The position numbers and the translations under genes were made by a program. From Linyphia triangularis (lineage: Eukaryota > Arthropoda > Arachnida > Araneae > Linyphiidae): a stretch of 64,000 bases of DNA. How positions within the stretch are numbered: position 1 is the stretch's first letter; the number at the start of each line of letters is the position of its first letter. Below the pieces are notes generated by a model. That model saw only the letters and a list, made by a program, of their open reading frames with translations, did no database searches and had not been told where the DNA came from. The stretch lies in assembly GCA_963978545.1 (NCBI GenBank), contig OZ021722.1:7335201-7399200 (forward strand), read 5' to 3'. Positions 41,401 through 56,238 of this stretch are shown piece after piece.

Positions 41401-44400
41401 ATTAAATATTAATATAGTTACTAGAATTAAAAGTAAATTTAAACAAATTTAAAGTGAAAATAAATGCAACCCTTTTTTTACTAAATAAATAAAAAAAAAA
41501 AAATTAATCCAATTTAAAACTTTGAATTTACATTACATTGCTGTGTACTGTTATTAATAACCTTAACTGATTTCAGTCATTTGATATCGTTAATTAGTAA
41601 TTGATTGGTATTAGTAATGTTTTTATATCAAGCAAAGCTTGAGATGACATAACGGAGGAAATTGCTGATAGACCGAAACCAAAACCTTGTGTTTATTTCT
41701 ATTTCTCTTTGCATTAAACGCTGCGATGTAGAAGTGTTTCTTGGAATCTTTTAGAATCCCAGGAGTCACTTTCGCCATAAAATTCCTTAAATTTTTGTTC
41801 CTCTCTAAAATTCCTAAAATTGTACCTAAATTTTTCGATAATTCCTAAAAAAAGGTAAAAATTACACAATTTTCCTCCAAAACCTGAGAAAAACCCAAGA
41901 TTGGCAGTTCCTTGTCGGTATTGAAGCCAGCTTTGGAAAGAATATGTCTGTGGTTCGAGTCTGACAGCTTCAAAAGAAATATCCCTAAAAATGTTTATGA
42001 GTTATCACTAAAATTTTCAGAATTATTCCTAAAATTCGTACATACATTTTTTAGAAAACTCGCTGTGGCCCCTGTAATCCATAAAAACTGAGATATTTAC
42101 AATAATTTTGTTTTAATATGTTTAAAGTAAAATGTATAACAGAGTGGCCACAGAACCGGGAAAACCTGGAAATAGGGGAAATGTCAAGGAGCTTTCTAAT
42201 TCTGGAAATAATCGGGGAATTTTTTAGAAATCTGTCAGGGGAATCAGGGAACTTTTTTTCTTGAATTTTGTGTGCCACCCTGTATAAATTAGATAAGAAG
42301 CATTACTTGCGAATTACAGTGTCCAATGCTTTTATGCAATGTTAGATAATTGTGTCTGTTTTAAGACTTAGTTTTTATCCTTGTTAACCTTTAATAAATC
42401 CTTAACTTTTATTTAAAAAGCAAGCTTAATTCTTGCATTGATGTTTTATAGTAACTATTCTAAAAACGGAGCTTTTTCTAAAAAGAGCTATACGAACTTG
42501 TATTTGGCCGGATTTGTTTCATTTCTTGACGGAGATGTATTTTTAAATAAGTGTTAGCTCCTTAGTAGGGAATATTGATCTTTTTGGATCATAAAGCAGA
42601 AATGAGGCGCATAAGATTGTTTGCTAGTAAATTAATAAAAATTACTGTCACTATTATGTCACTAAAAAATCACTATTACTGTATTTAACTCAGTTAAAAA
42701 AAATCGTTTCTGTTTTGTAATAGTTCTGTGTTTTGTATTTTTGTATATAGTGCAATGTTAAACTTATACCTGTAATTGAATTTTAGAAATACTATTCATA
42801 TAAGATTTTATGATGTCTTAGAGCACTTCTTGTCTCATTTTAAGGGATAATTGAACTAACTACCTACTTTCACAATATTGGGGTAAAGTTAGTTGTATAT
42901 AGGTTTTAAAACACGCTGTTGGGTTTTGTAGATTGTACACAATTTTCTACATACTTATTTGCACAACTTTGTTAAGCTTTTTTACGAGACTGAATTGAAC
43001 ATTTTGATAAATAATGAAAACATTATTATTCTATGTTTTAATATAAATGCTCTACCATAGTTTTTAATGCAATTTTGTTTCACCATAAATTTAAGTATAT
43101 TTTATTTAAAAAAAATTGTGTTCCATTAAACTTTGTTGAGCAACTATTGAGGTTTTGCTTTAGTTATTAATTCTTAAAGCTATTTGTAAAACACTTCAAA
43201 GTATTATTGCTCCTTTTGATAGAATAGTCGAATGTAAATAGTTATGCAACAAATGCATAACTACAAAAGTTGTACAACCAGTTTTGTTGCATAGAGAACT
43301 TAAGAAAAATGATTGCTTTTCTAAATATTTTTTGAAATAGAAAGTAAAGTTTTGTTACGAGAAAAGTTGAGCTGCAAGTGGTTCTACATTTTATTATGTT
43401 CCCCCCCCCCCCCTTCTTTGTGATATTGTGGAGTAACAATCCCATTTGTTTTAGAAATTACTTCGTTAGAAATCATTAACCAACGAAATTATAATGATAT
43501 TAATTATTGTGACATAAAAAGTAGTAATGCATTGTTATGCATGTCACTCACAAATGGAATATTTTTATATTTTCCTTTATACTGTATTTACAAAAAAATG
43601 TTTTTTGCCCAAGAACTACTTAATTTTTAGTGTCGTCACACTATCAATAAAAGTCGCTTTTGCTTGCTATTTTTAGTATCTTGTCCCATTAAGTAAAGAA
43701 ACTAAACACCACAGGGATAGCATTCGCCCAAAAATTCCTTAAATTTTTTGTTTTTCCCTAAAATTGTACTTCAATTTTTGGGCAATTCCTAAAGAAATTA
43801 AAAGCATCCCAAATTCTTCAATTTTTCTCCAAAATCTGCAAAAAGAACCAGATAATGATCTGGAAGAGAGAATCTTTTCTGAGATTTTATTAATTCAATT
43901 TTTTTAAAAATTGGCAGTTTTTTGCCTGCATTGAAGCATCTTTTGAAATGAACGTTGTTGTTAAGAGCCTTTGTCAGATTAAAAAAAAATATCCCTAAAT
44001 TGCGTCCCCTGGAACCCCTCAAGAATTCGGAAAAAAAAGTTGAGTTATGTAAGAAGTAGTAGAACTAAAAACTTAGCGCCACATTCCACTTAATGGGTTG
44101 TACAAAGAGGCTTGTTTACTAAACGGCATGAGGATGTTCGAAAATAAGTCTTAACCTTCTAGACTGAGAGGCAGGCGACTGCAATTTTTGGACCCCATTG
44201 AACATCATTCTGAATTTTTAATAGAAATTGGAGATAAGTGAGTAGATTACGAATCCACTGGTCTACCATAAAAATGGCCGATACTGGTCAAAAATCGACT
44301 TTTAATAAGTTGAACTAAATCCAACTGTCAAATGCACTATAACTTGCCAAATAATGAGAATTTTTTTTTTTATTTGGTAATCCTCACTCTAATTTTCAAT

Positions 44401-47400
44401 TAAGAAGGTTGCAGATGATTCGGATGTGTAGCTACGGCTTACTTGCATCTTTCTCAAATGAGTCAAATTGGCAAGAAACATTACGTCACTGATGACATAA
44501 CTGATGTCGCCAATTTGGCTTACTTTTAAAAGATATAAGTTTTCCGAGCCAGAGATCAGAAATCGTTTGCGCTTTTTCTCATTGAAAATCATAATGCAGT
44601 GGGTTGCCAGACGAAAAAGTTCTCTTTATGGCAAGTTATGACATATTTGGCAATCGGATTTTAGTTCAACTCATTCCAAGTCGATTTTTGATCAGTTTCG
44701 GCCATTTTTGCCACGGCAGACCAGTGGATTCGTAATGTACTCGCGTTTCTCCAATTTTTCTATAAAAAATTCAGAATGATGTTCGATGGGGTCCAAAAAT
44801 TTAAGTCTCCTCTCGGACTATTCCACTAACCTTGAACTTTTATACAAAAGCATTAAAACATTCAAAAATTTCGAAGCAAGTTGTATAATTGTTAGTGCTA
44901 AAGACATTTCCTATAGTTGATAATTTGCTGGGTTTACTTTCCGAACTTCACTTTATTTTTGGTTTGGTGCTTGATTTTTATTGAATTGTATTGAACTTGT
45001 ACTTTTTATTGACTATTTATTTCCTTAAAGTTTTTTTTTTCTATTACCTATTTTAGAAGGAAATCATCAAACAGAATGTCCGCTCTATGTTCCGGCAGGA
45101 GATTCTGGGACAAAGCGAGGATGGGTAGGAATTTTCTGTTATTTTTTGGTAATTTCAGCTGAAAGAAATGTAAAATTTAACTTCTTATAGTCTAGCAATG
45201 CTAATATTTCTACAAGCTAAATGCTTGTGGAAGCGAGTTCAATACTAAATTCTTCATACTTAATGCTTCTTGATTCTTCAGTTTCAATACTAAGCTTTTT
45301 TTTTATTAAACTTTTAAAAAGTAATTTGAACTCTGTATAGCATTGTACAAGCTCTCAAACCATATAGTATTAAGAGTTAATTACTTTTAAGAACTTGAAA
45401 TACATTTTGTGATTTTACTATTTTTAGTAATTTAGATACATTGAGTAATTTTTTTGAATTGCCATTTAAAGTAACTTTTTTGTAAATTAAAAGTAAGTTG
45501 AAAACAATTTAAAATATAATTAACGCAAACACAAAATGTAAATAATCGGCTTAAGACGGATATACAGTTTACCTTGGATCTTTAGTCCAAGCATACATCT
45601 TTTTTTTATACAAGTAGGTATATGCCCACACAATGCCTTTCTTGCACATGCTCTAACATTATGTTGACAACAATCCTCTTGAACTTAAGGCCCAGAGTAA
45701 TACTTGTTTAATGAGGGTAGTACAAAAAGTGGGTCTGGTTAATAAACATTTTTCAACCTTTAATATTTTGAGAACCTTTGTTCTATGCACCCTGAATCCC
45801 AAGTGATAGTGGATTTTTTAATATTATTATTTTATATTATTTTAATATTTTTAATATTTTAATATTTAATATTATTTAATATATATTAGGATATTTTAAT
45901 ATTAATTAATATTATTAATTAATTATTATTTAATTTAATATTAATATTGGATTTTTAATATTATTATTTAATATTATTTTTAATATTATTATTTAATATT
46001 ATTTTTAAATTATTTTTTATTATTTAATATTATTATTATTATTATAATATTATTTTTAATTTATGATTTTTTATTATTATATTTTTAATATTAATTTTTA
46101 ATATTAATTTTTAATATTATTTTTAATATTATTTACAACTGTGCTACTGACCCTGCAGTTGGTGGCACTTTGCTGAGAATGCCTAATTTCAGATATGGTA
46201 CACTTTAAAAACACCAATTTCAGCTTTTTTTACCGAAATTAACGTACTTTGAATGTTAGAAAAATTAGTTTCATGTCTCTGCCAATAGGGAAGGGACATT
46301 TTTTTTAAGTGTTATATTTATGAGATTTGGAGTACACAATTCTAAAATTTTTCAATGTTCGAGGTTTTTTCTGCAGATAATCAATATTCATTGCAATTCA
46401 TACGTTTGTTTAATTTTATTATTAACTTTCAAGCATACTCTACATGTACATATTTCTTCTTTGAAGGCTATTTAGTTTTTAAAATTTTTATTTGATTTTA
46501 GGAAATCCAGTAAGTCCGCGAGAGTATAGAAAGTTAATTTTAGTTATTAATAAAGATTTTAGAGTACCCATAAAAAGTTGGGTTTTCTCAGAAGCAGGGC
46601 CTGATTTAGAATTTTTTTTACTGTAGGCCCAACGTTCAGAGAGGGTCCCCAATAGCAAATATTTATTTCCTTACACCACAATATTACCAGATCAAGCTAC
46701 ATTCGTTAAGACTAACTTTTTACAATTAAAACTCGTAGTTTACTTTCACACGATTTTTTTGTTATAATTAGTATGATCTTGATTTGTTCAAAACTTTTGA
46801 ATTAATCAAGACTCCCCCATGAACACTGATTTTAAAGCACACTTTCCTGTATTTTAAACTTACATTTTACCACAGGGTCCACAAATTATATAATAATAAA
46901 GATTACTTAATTTTATAACAATAATTGTAAATAATACAAAGTAACCTTTCCACTGTTTCCACGATCTCACCAAAAAGGAGGGCCAAAAAAGTCCACGGAA
47001 GTGCCTGTAAACCAACCAATCACAAAGACTCTTTCATTTCATATAAGAGTATATGGTTGGTTGATTGGTGAACATCTCTTTACAAGAGGCGAGAGAAGGA
47101 GAACAGCGGCGTAAAGCCCTTGTCTCCGTGTACATATGAAGAAGTTGTATATGATTAGCTGAACTGGAAAGATTTGCTTAATTAGGTTTTATTAGGTTAA
47201 TCTATCTAACTTAACTCTCTGTGACTATAAAAAATATGGAATTTGCGGATGTGTAACTAAAATTTTTTTATTATTTTTGTTCAGCACTTCCCATAAAAAG
47301 ACCATTATTTTTAAAATTTTCAAAAAACTTTCAAAATTTGGGGGCCCCTAGACCCAGGCCTAGTGGGCCTAATTGCAAATCAGGCCCTGCTCAGAAGTCC

Positions 47401-50400
47401 AAATTTTATTATCTATAGAAAATGTATTTTCAATAGCAGCAGTTGCTCCCTGCGAACTAAAGCCAAATTCCACAGTTTTCATAATATTGGCATTTTTGGT
47501 TGAGTGCCGGTGGAGATGGGTACTCCCTATCCCACACTTTATAGTTGTTATCTCCAGAAACTTCATCAGTTACCCACTCTGTTAGTTTTCCTTGATTAAC
47601 GAAGTTCTGAAAAGAGCGTTTTTGTTTTGCTTAAAAAGACGGGACAATTTAGCGGGACATTCAGACAGCGAGGTGAAAAGCGGGACCATCTTGCCAAAAT
47701 CGGGACGTCTGGTCGTGTTACTTTTATCCACCTGCTCATCAATATAGTTTAATTGTTAAAAGTTGTTTAACTTCTGAATTTTTTTTTTTTTCGTTTTTAA
47801 TCGCTTTCACACAAAGTTTAGCTTTTTTTTTTTTTATTCATTCATTTTTTTTAAAAATATTTTTTTTATTCTATGTCTGTAATTTTAAAGTGAATGTTAT
47901 TTATAGAAGCTCCTACTTTTATTACAGGCAAGAGGCCGAATCTGATGATGTCAGTGAAGACATTCTGTCCTCGTCAGAGTAAGTAAATGTTTTTTTTTTA
48001 ATTTTTTTAAATGTTGCGGATAAGAGTAATAGTTACAGGGGTCGCATTCTCCCTAAAATTCCTAATATTCTTTAAATTTTTGTTTTCTGCAGATTTTTCA
48101 CAGTTTCTGTAATTTGTAATTATTTTATCTATTATTCAAATCCTAAACTCAAACTAGCTATACCTTTATTTCAATGATATTGTTACATTCTGTACTGTTA
48201 TTATCATTCATAGATCAACTGATGCCAACATTTCTGCAGATTTTCCACAGTTTTTCTTTAATTTTTTTTTTTTTTTTGGGCTTTACATATTTTTATGGTT
48301 TTACCGACATTCTTAAAAAGCTACGTAAAATATATTTTCTTATATTCTTTAAATCCATAAATACTTACACTAATGTTGAGATTTATGTTGTTTTCAATGT
48401 GTTACTACTATAAAGGACAGATTTAACTGCTGCATTGAAAGTTTTACAGCTTAAGTTTTATTTTTGTTTGCTGATCCTCTTTTACCAGAGTGGCCACAGA
48501 ACTGGGAAATCGGGGAAATGTCAGGGAGCTTTCTGATTCTGGGAAAAATCAAGGAACTTTTTAAAATTTAATGAAAATCAGGAGAATTTTTGTATTGTTA
48601 AAGCCACGTTTATCCATATTTTGGCGCTATTTACATGGAGATTTGTATTCTTAAGCCATTAGAAGTTTATTTTGCGGAATAATTTACACTTTTCATTACC
48701 AGCAAAACTATTTTTTAAAAAATTGCATATTATCTATTTAGCATACATGTTCTATTTGATCCAGGTGTCTAGACATCTGGAAAACCTAAGAAAATTGGGG
48801 AAATTTAAAAAAAAAGTTTGCTCTAAAATCAGGGAATTTTTTAGAAATCTGTCAGGGAATTATCAGGGAACTTTTTTTCCTGGATTTTGTGGCCACCCTG
48901 TTTACTGTCAGTTGGCGTAGAAACAAGACTAGTAACATTTTCTACAGGAAGATTCCAAAGAAAAAAGAAGAAAAAAAAGACATCAATGTTGGCTTGCTGA
49001 ATGCCTTGATGGAGTATTTCATAGATTATTTAAAATCGAATGATTCAAGTAAACGATTTCTCATCGAAAAAACAAATGCTGTAGAGTAATCTTTTTATGC
49101 TGCCAATTTCCTCCATGCTTCACCCCTATTTCAAATTGATGAGATCTATATCCACTATCACTTTATAGCAGAGAAGTATTCTTCTGTAAATCCCACAATC
49201 TGTGGTCCCATTGTCCTGAAAAATCCTTAATTTTTTTTAATGAAATTCGGTTCTTGAAAGTCCTTGAATTTTTAAGCGACTCCTTTTTTCTTCTGCCTCC
49301 GTTTTGTATTTTTATGTCTAAAGCATGTAATTGTGTGGTCCATGAATTTTCTTGAAAATGTTCTGGAATTTTTTTTTCTTTACTAAGAGTGGGGACCCTG
49401 AATGAGGAAAAAGTTTTGAAACAATATTTTGACAATTTTTGCGCACTAAGACTTGTCTAATATTCTTGTGCGTTCAAGCATTTAATTTGTTTCTTTGCTG
49501 TTACATGCTGAGATGTTTTTAAATCAGTTTTGTCATTTTTATTCTTTTAGGAATGAATATGAGGAGGAAGAAATGGAGTCCGAAAATGAGTAAGTTGATC
49601 TTATTACATGTTATCTATGAAATTAACGTGACATTTTCCTTGTTTGTTTAAATTCAATTAGAGAAGGAATTATATTTTTAGACAGACAATTGCCAGTATC
49701 AAACTGATTTTATTGGTTTTTTTTTTTATTTTTTATATGAGATTTAGAAATCTGTAACTTATTTTAAAGTTCTTGGTTCTCATAGCTACTTTAATGCTGT
49801 TGAGAAACACAATCAGGGTTATTGTGCATTAAAAAATTATTCCTTTGAAATTATATATGAATGTTAAGTGTTTCTTATTTATCCATAACAAAACATCTGA
49901 ATGTTAGTGTTCCTAGGGTGGAGAAAGTTGGGGGCTCTGATCTTGCTTAGGCAGATTGAATATTTTTCTGTTTATAACTTTATTTTTAGTGTTGCAGAAG
50001 CCTTTAACTTTATATTTAGTGTTGTAATGTCTGTCTGAAACACTGTATCACTATTAAAGGCGGCTGGGACTCAAAATTTAAGAAATTCACAATTTTTTAA
50101 ATTATAATTGTATATTGTAAATTCCCCGATTTTCATCCAAAACCCAGGTAATTCTCCAGACAAGAATATTTTCTGAGATTTTATAAATTTTTTTTTTGAA
50201 AATTGGCAGTTTTGTGACTGTGTTTAAACATGCTTTGAAAAGAATGTCTGTTACAAGCCTATGTCAGCTTTAAAATAAATACCCCTAAATTTCTTAAAAT
50301 TTTCCCTAAAATATTTGGAATTTCCCCTGAAATTTTTTTAATTATCCCTAAAATTCCTACATAAATGTTTTAGTAAACTCAAGGCTCCCTCTGCTACAGA

Positions 50401-53400
50401 CGTGTGATTTTTTCTTCCAAAAAACAAACTATCGATTTTATTTCTGAAATGCATTACTGTTTTTTCTCTTAATGCTAATGTGACCAGATGTTCCGATTTT
50501 GGTGGGACACTCCGGCTTTTCACCTTGATTTCCCGCTGCCCGAATGTCCAGTCAAACTGTCCCGCTTTTCCATTGCATAGAATGTGCTCCATTAATATAA
50601 TAGTACCAAAAAAAACACCCCTTCCCCATGAAAGAGATGTGTCCTGATTTTTAGTTAGAAATATCTAGTCACATTACTTAACGCTCAAGTAGGGAATGAG
50701 TCCACAAGTTTAGCATGCCATCCCTGTTGGTCAAGTGCAGCTTCTTTTGCGTTTCCCTGGCTTGACCATCCAAAAAAATTCTGTTCTTTCGTGTATCGCG
50801 ACATCACTTTGAGTCGTACTCTCTTTTACTGTCGGGTGTCCAGATCAAAGCATTTTGAGTGGGATTCTCAACACATGGCAATCAGCGTTTTTTTATTTCT
50901 CTTGTGATATGTTTGTTCTATACTGATATTATAATACATAGATTGTATTCAGAGATGTCAACTTTTCTGCAGATTTTTCATAGTTTCTGTAATTTGTAAT
51001 TATTTTCCACAGCTTAAGTGTTTTAATGGTTTTACAAACATTCTTTGAAAGCTACAGAAAAGGGAATGTCTTATCTCAGTCGTTCGCCTATACTCTCGAA
51101 ATTCACCGATATTTTCGTTATTTCCAAGATTTACGTTGGTGTTGTCATCAGCGTTTTCTTATTTTTGTTGTGATGGGTTTGGTGTTTGTTCTATGTTGAG
51201 AATCGAGCATTCCAGTTGTATTATGTACAAATAAGTGGCATCATTTATTTTTGTGTCAATATGTTTTATGCATATTGAATCACTTATTTCTGTTCTTTCA
51301 AATCACATTTATGTTAACAGTAAGGCATACTGTTCTCATTTTTTCTACTATTTAAATCCCAAATTCAAACTAGCTAATACCTTTATTTCTATAATTTATT
51401 GTAACATTCTATACTATTATTATAATTCATAGATTTAACTCAGATGCCAACATTTCTGCAGATTTTCCACAGTTTTTCTGTAATTTGTAATTATTTTTCG
51501 GGCTTTAAATATTTTTAATCACATATATATAATTTATTTTTATGATTTTACTGACATTCTTAGAAAGCTACGTAAAATATATTTCTCAATTCTTGTATTC
51601 TTGAAATCCATAAATACTTATACTATTGCTGAGATTTATGTTGTTGTCCATATGTCTCTACCAAAAAGTAGGACAGATTTAATTGCTGCATTGACAGTTT
51701 TGTAGCTTAAGTTTTATTTTTGTTTGTTGATCCTCTTTTATTGTCTGTTGGCATAGAAACAAGACTAGTAACATTTTCTACTGCGGGATTCCAAGAAAAA
51801 AAAACAAAAAGAAAAAAAAAAAACATCAACGTTGGTTTTCTGAATACCTTGATGGAGTATTGGCAATATATCATAGATTATTTAAAATCGAATGATTCAA
51901 GTAAACGATTTCTCATCCAAAAAACAAATGCTGTATAGTAACCTTTTTATGCTGCCAATTTCCTCCATGCGTCACTCCTATTTCAAATTGATAAGATCTA
52001 TTGCCACTAGCACTTTCTAGCAGAGAAGTATTCTTCTGTAAATCTCACAATCTGTGGTCCCATTGTCCTGAAAAATCCTTAATTTTTTTTAAACGAAATT
52101 CGGTCCTTGAATTTTTAAGCGACCACCGATAAGTCTCTTTCCCTCTCCGTTTTGTATTTTTATGTTTAAAGTATGTAATTGTGTGGTTCTTGAATTTTCT
52201 TGTAAAGGTTCTTGAATTTTTTTTAAATGGTCCTTGAAACCCTTGAATTTTTTTCTTCAATAAGAGAGGGGACCCTGAATGAGAAAAATGTTTTGAAACA
52301 ATATTTTGACAATCTTTGCGCACCAAGACTTGTCTAATATTCTTGTGCGTTCAAGCATTTAATTTGTTTCTTTGCTGTTAAATGCTGAGATGTTTTTCAA
52401 TCAGTTTTGTCATTTTTTTCCTTTTAGGGAGGAAAATGAAGAAGAGGAAGTGGAGCTAGTAAATCTAGTTAATGTGTAAGTTGATTTTTTTACATGTTAT
52501 CTATAAAATAATGTAAAATTTTTCCTTGTTTGTTTAAAGTCAACTAGAGAAGGAATTATATATTTAATTAAACAGACTATCGCAATATCAGACTGATTTT
52601 ATTATAGATTTATTATCAGACTGATTTTATATAGATTTTATTATAGATTTATTTCAACACAAGGGAATTTTTTTTTAATGTTATTTGATATGTTTTTAAA
52701 TCAGTTTTGACATTTTTATTATATTAGGGAAGAAAATGAAGAGGATGAAAGGGAACCGGTTAATCTTTTTGATGTGTAAGTTGATTTTATTACATGTTAT
52801 CTATAAATTAACTAGAAATGTGTCCTTTTTTGTTTAAATTCAACTAGAGAAGGAATTATATTTTTAGGTAAACAGATTATTGCCAATATCAGACTGATTT
52901 TATTATAGATATATGGATCTTAAAATACAAGGGCATTTTTTTTTATGTTATGGGATTTACAAATCTGTAAATTACTTCAAAGTCTTTGCACCTCATAGCT
53001 AATTTAATGTGATAGAAAAACGCAGTCAGGATATTAAAATATTATTCTTTTGGGATTATATATGATTGTTGAGTGTTTTTTATTTTTTCATAACAAAACA
53101 TCTGAATCTAGGATTCCTCGGGAGAGGGGGTTCCTATCTTGCTTAGGCAGATTAAATATTTTTCAGTTTATAACTTTATTTTTAGTGTTGCAGAAGCCTT
53201 TAACTTTATTTTTAGTGTTGTAAAGTCTGGCTGAAACATTAAAACTCAAATAATGCTTCCGGTGGTCTAGAAATCAAAATTTAAAAAATTCTCATCCCCC
53301 CCCCCCCTCCCTCTATTTTATCGTAAAAAATAATAAAAATATTAGTTTTTGTTACAAGTCAACTTACTCTCCGACGTGCTATCTTGAAACTTTGAAACTG

Positions 53401-56201
53401 TTTTCCACTGTGATGGCATTTCGTCCCTTTTTTGAGTTTAAATGGATATAACTTAAAAAGCCCTTGTTATAAAATGTGTGGAACTTTTTGCAATTATTTT
53501 CTTATATTTCTTTAATTTGTCTTCAGAAATTGTGTATTTTGATTTAAATATTTAAAAATAAATAAATTTGGACCATGGCATACTGATACAATTTTTCAGG
53601 GTTCCCACTGTCATTAAAGTGTTTAATATTTTTTAACTTCTTTTTAAGGCCTTTTGAAATGCTTAGAGGTGCTTAAAAGTCCTTGAAAAGGCTTAGAGGT
53701 CCTTAAAAATGCTTAATTTTTGTAGATGTTGTGTACCCAACTGCAAAACTTATAAAAATACAACTCCGACTCGCTATCCCTGTGTGACCGCCACTTATTC
53801 ACAATGTATTAGAATTCTCTGACATATTTGTATTATTCATGCACCAACTTGTAACTTTTTTGGTAGAATATACTTTATTAAAAAATTATATTTAGACATG
53901 ATGCCCGAAAACAAAATTTCAAAGGTCCTTATAAAAATTATTTAGATCCTTAAAAGTCATTGATTTTCATTCTGTGATTTGAGTGAAAACCCTGTTTTAG
54001 CACTAAATATTTTATTTTTTATTATTATTATTTTTTTTGCATTTTTTCTAAATATTTTATTGAAAAATCGTGAAGACAATTTATGATATGAAAGTAATTT
54101 AATGTAAAAGTGAAGTGATTTTTTAAGAAAGTTTTTTAAATTTGTCAAATTGAGGAAATTTTTTTTTTAAAACTTATTAAAAATATTTTTTTTTTAAATA
54201 GTTATTTCAAGTTTCAAAGCATAATGCTGTACTGCATAAAAAATTTGAGAAAAATATTCTTAAAATTAAAGATTTTTGAATTTTGAGTCCCTTAAGCATT
54301 TAGTTCAGTTCATTTGTGTGCCTTTCTGATGTATTTTAAAATGACTCTTATTTCCTACTAATTTTGTTTTAGAGCGGAAGAGGGCGCATGGGGTGAAGAT
54401 TTTCCTCTTCTTCCGTAAGTGAATTTTTAAAAATATTGCTGCGACTTACTCAGCTCCGGAATTGGGTGTCGTTATTATTATTATTTTTTTAATTTTTAGA
54501 ATTTTTTTTAGCCGAATTAAAATTTTTTAAAAAAAAAATTGATCTATTACAATATCTAATTGAATTTTCTACATGCATGTATATAGTAGAATACAATGTA
54601 CTTAAAGGTCCTTAAAAGTCATTAAGAACTCATTAATATCAGTTTTTAATTTTAAGGATTCTTACAAAATCCTTATTTTTATAAACCAGGTTTTTACAAA
54701 CTGCTTAAATTTTCCTTAAAACTGTTTAACGATTTCATTTTTCTGCCGATTTATTATTTAAAAAAATATGGCCCATTTCTGAACCTCTCATTATATTCAA
54801 GAAATAATGATGGTCAGATTCCCTTTGGAAGACTTTCTGAAAGGCATTTCCACCTTCATCAAACAATTTGTTGGCCCCTACGCCAGAAAATGTTCAATTT
54901 ATATCAACTTTAAGGATGCATACTTAGTTTGAATTATGATTAATAACATGTTTTTGATTGATCCTAATAAATTTTTCTGGTCTTTTAAAAATTGATCTTC
55001 ATTAGAGCAACAATTATCTGTAATAATTGGGGACTTTGGATGACTATTTTTTTGTATAACCAAAAATTTACAGGGATTGCATTTGCTCCATAATTTCTAA
55101 TATTCCTTAAATTTAAGTTTCATTCTGAAATTGTACTTTAAGTACAATTCAGAATGCTATTTTACTTTTAGTAAAATAACAAGAAAATAATTGTTTGACA
55201 TTAAATTTTTTTTGAAAATCAGCAGTTTTTTTGCTGGTATTGAAACAAGCTTTGAAAAGAATGTCTTTGTTATGAACCAGCTTAAAAAAAAATACCAGCT
55301 TTTTAAAAAAATAAATAAATTATCCTTAACATTTTAAGATTTCTTACAAGTTGTGAATCTGCCAATTGGTACAAATAATTGATGTTTTGGTTGAATGCTA
55401 TTGTGTTAGTCAACACTACTGTATTAGTATCCTAGATTTAAAAAAAAAAAAATCGTTAATTAGTGAACAACAGATAGCAGGATGGTGTGGTTTTCAAAGT
55501 CTAATTTTGTTCCTACTAAGTAATTTTCTCCTCTTTGATGTAAAAATCGCATCTCAGCTTACAAATTATTGCTTTTTTAAATGTTCCGTTTTTGGACCCC
55601 AGTGTCGGTGTTGATGAAGCAGGTGTCTCATTCCCCCTAATATTCCTTACATTTTTGATTCTCCCTAAAATTGTACTTAAATTGTTAGATAACTCTTTAA
55701 ACAAAAATTTAAAACATCAAAAACTTCCCGATTTCTCTTCAAAACGTGAGGAAAACAACCGATACTCCTCCAGACGAGAAAATTTAATTTGTATAGTTGT
55801 TTGATGTTTAATTTTTCGAAATCTGGCAGGTTTTAGCCGGTTTTGAAACAAGCTTTGGAAAGAATATGTCCGTGTTAGGAGCCTATATGAGCTTCAAAAG
55901 AAATATCCCTAAATGTTTTTAAATTATCCCTAAAATTATAATTATTACTGAAATTTTTTAAGAATTATCCCTAAAATTGTGTGTATTCCCTAAAATTCAT
56001 ACTTAAATGTTTTAGAAATCTCACTGCGCCCCCCTGATATAGTTTTTATGTTTCAGGAAAGACAGAACGTTTTTCTGCCGAAGGAAGATCGAAAGCAGAA
56101 CCGTAAAGAGGGCCACCTGCATCTTCGAGAACGGCATATACTACTGGTCGATGCCACAAAGGTACATAGGGATTTTGTAACGTAATGTGCACAAAAGCAA
56201 G

Positions 56202-56238
<37 letters not shown>

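Larger units (their letters stand above)
48125..53290 (+). repeat. Three-copy segmental duplication carrying exons 11-13
   Basis: 48125-49740 matches 51341-52630 (AAACTAGCTA, GATGCCAACATTTCTGCAGA, AAGCTACGTAAAATATAT, GCGTAGAAACAAGACTAG, AACGATTTCTCATC, TTGTGCGTTCAAGCATTTAA, then the exon). 49590-50090 matches 52776-53290 (AGAGAAGGAATTATAT, ACAAAACATCTGAAT, TTGCTTAGGCAGATT, GTTGCAGAAGCCTTTAACTT). So a block of about 2 kb was duplicated, and one exon with short flanks was duplicated again between 52428 and 52900. Confidence 0.85.
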
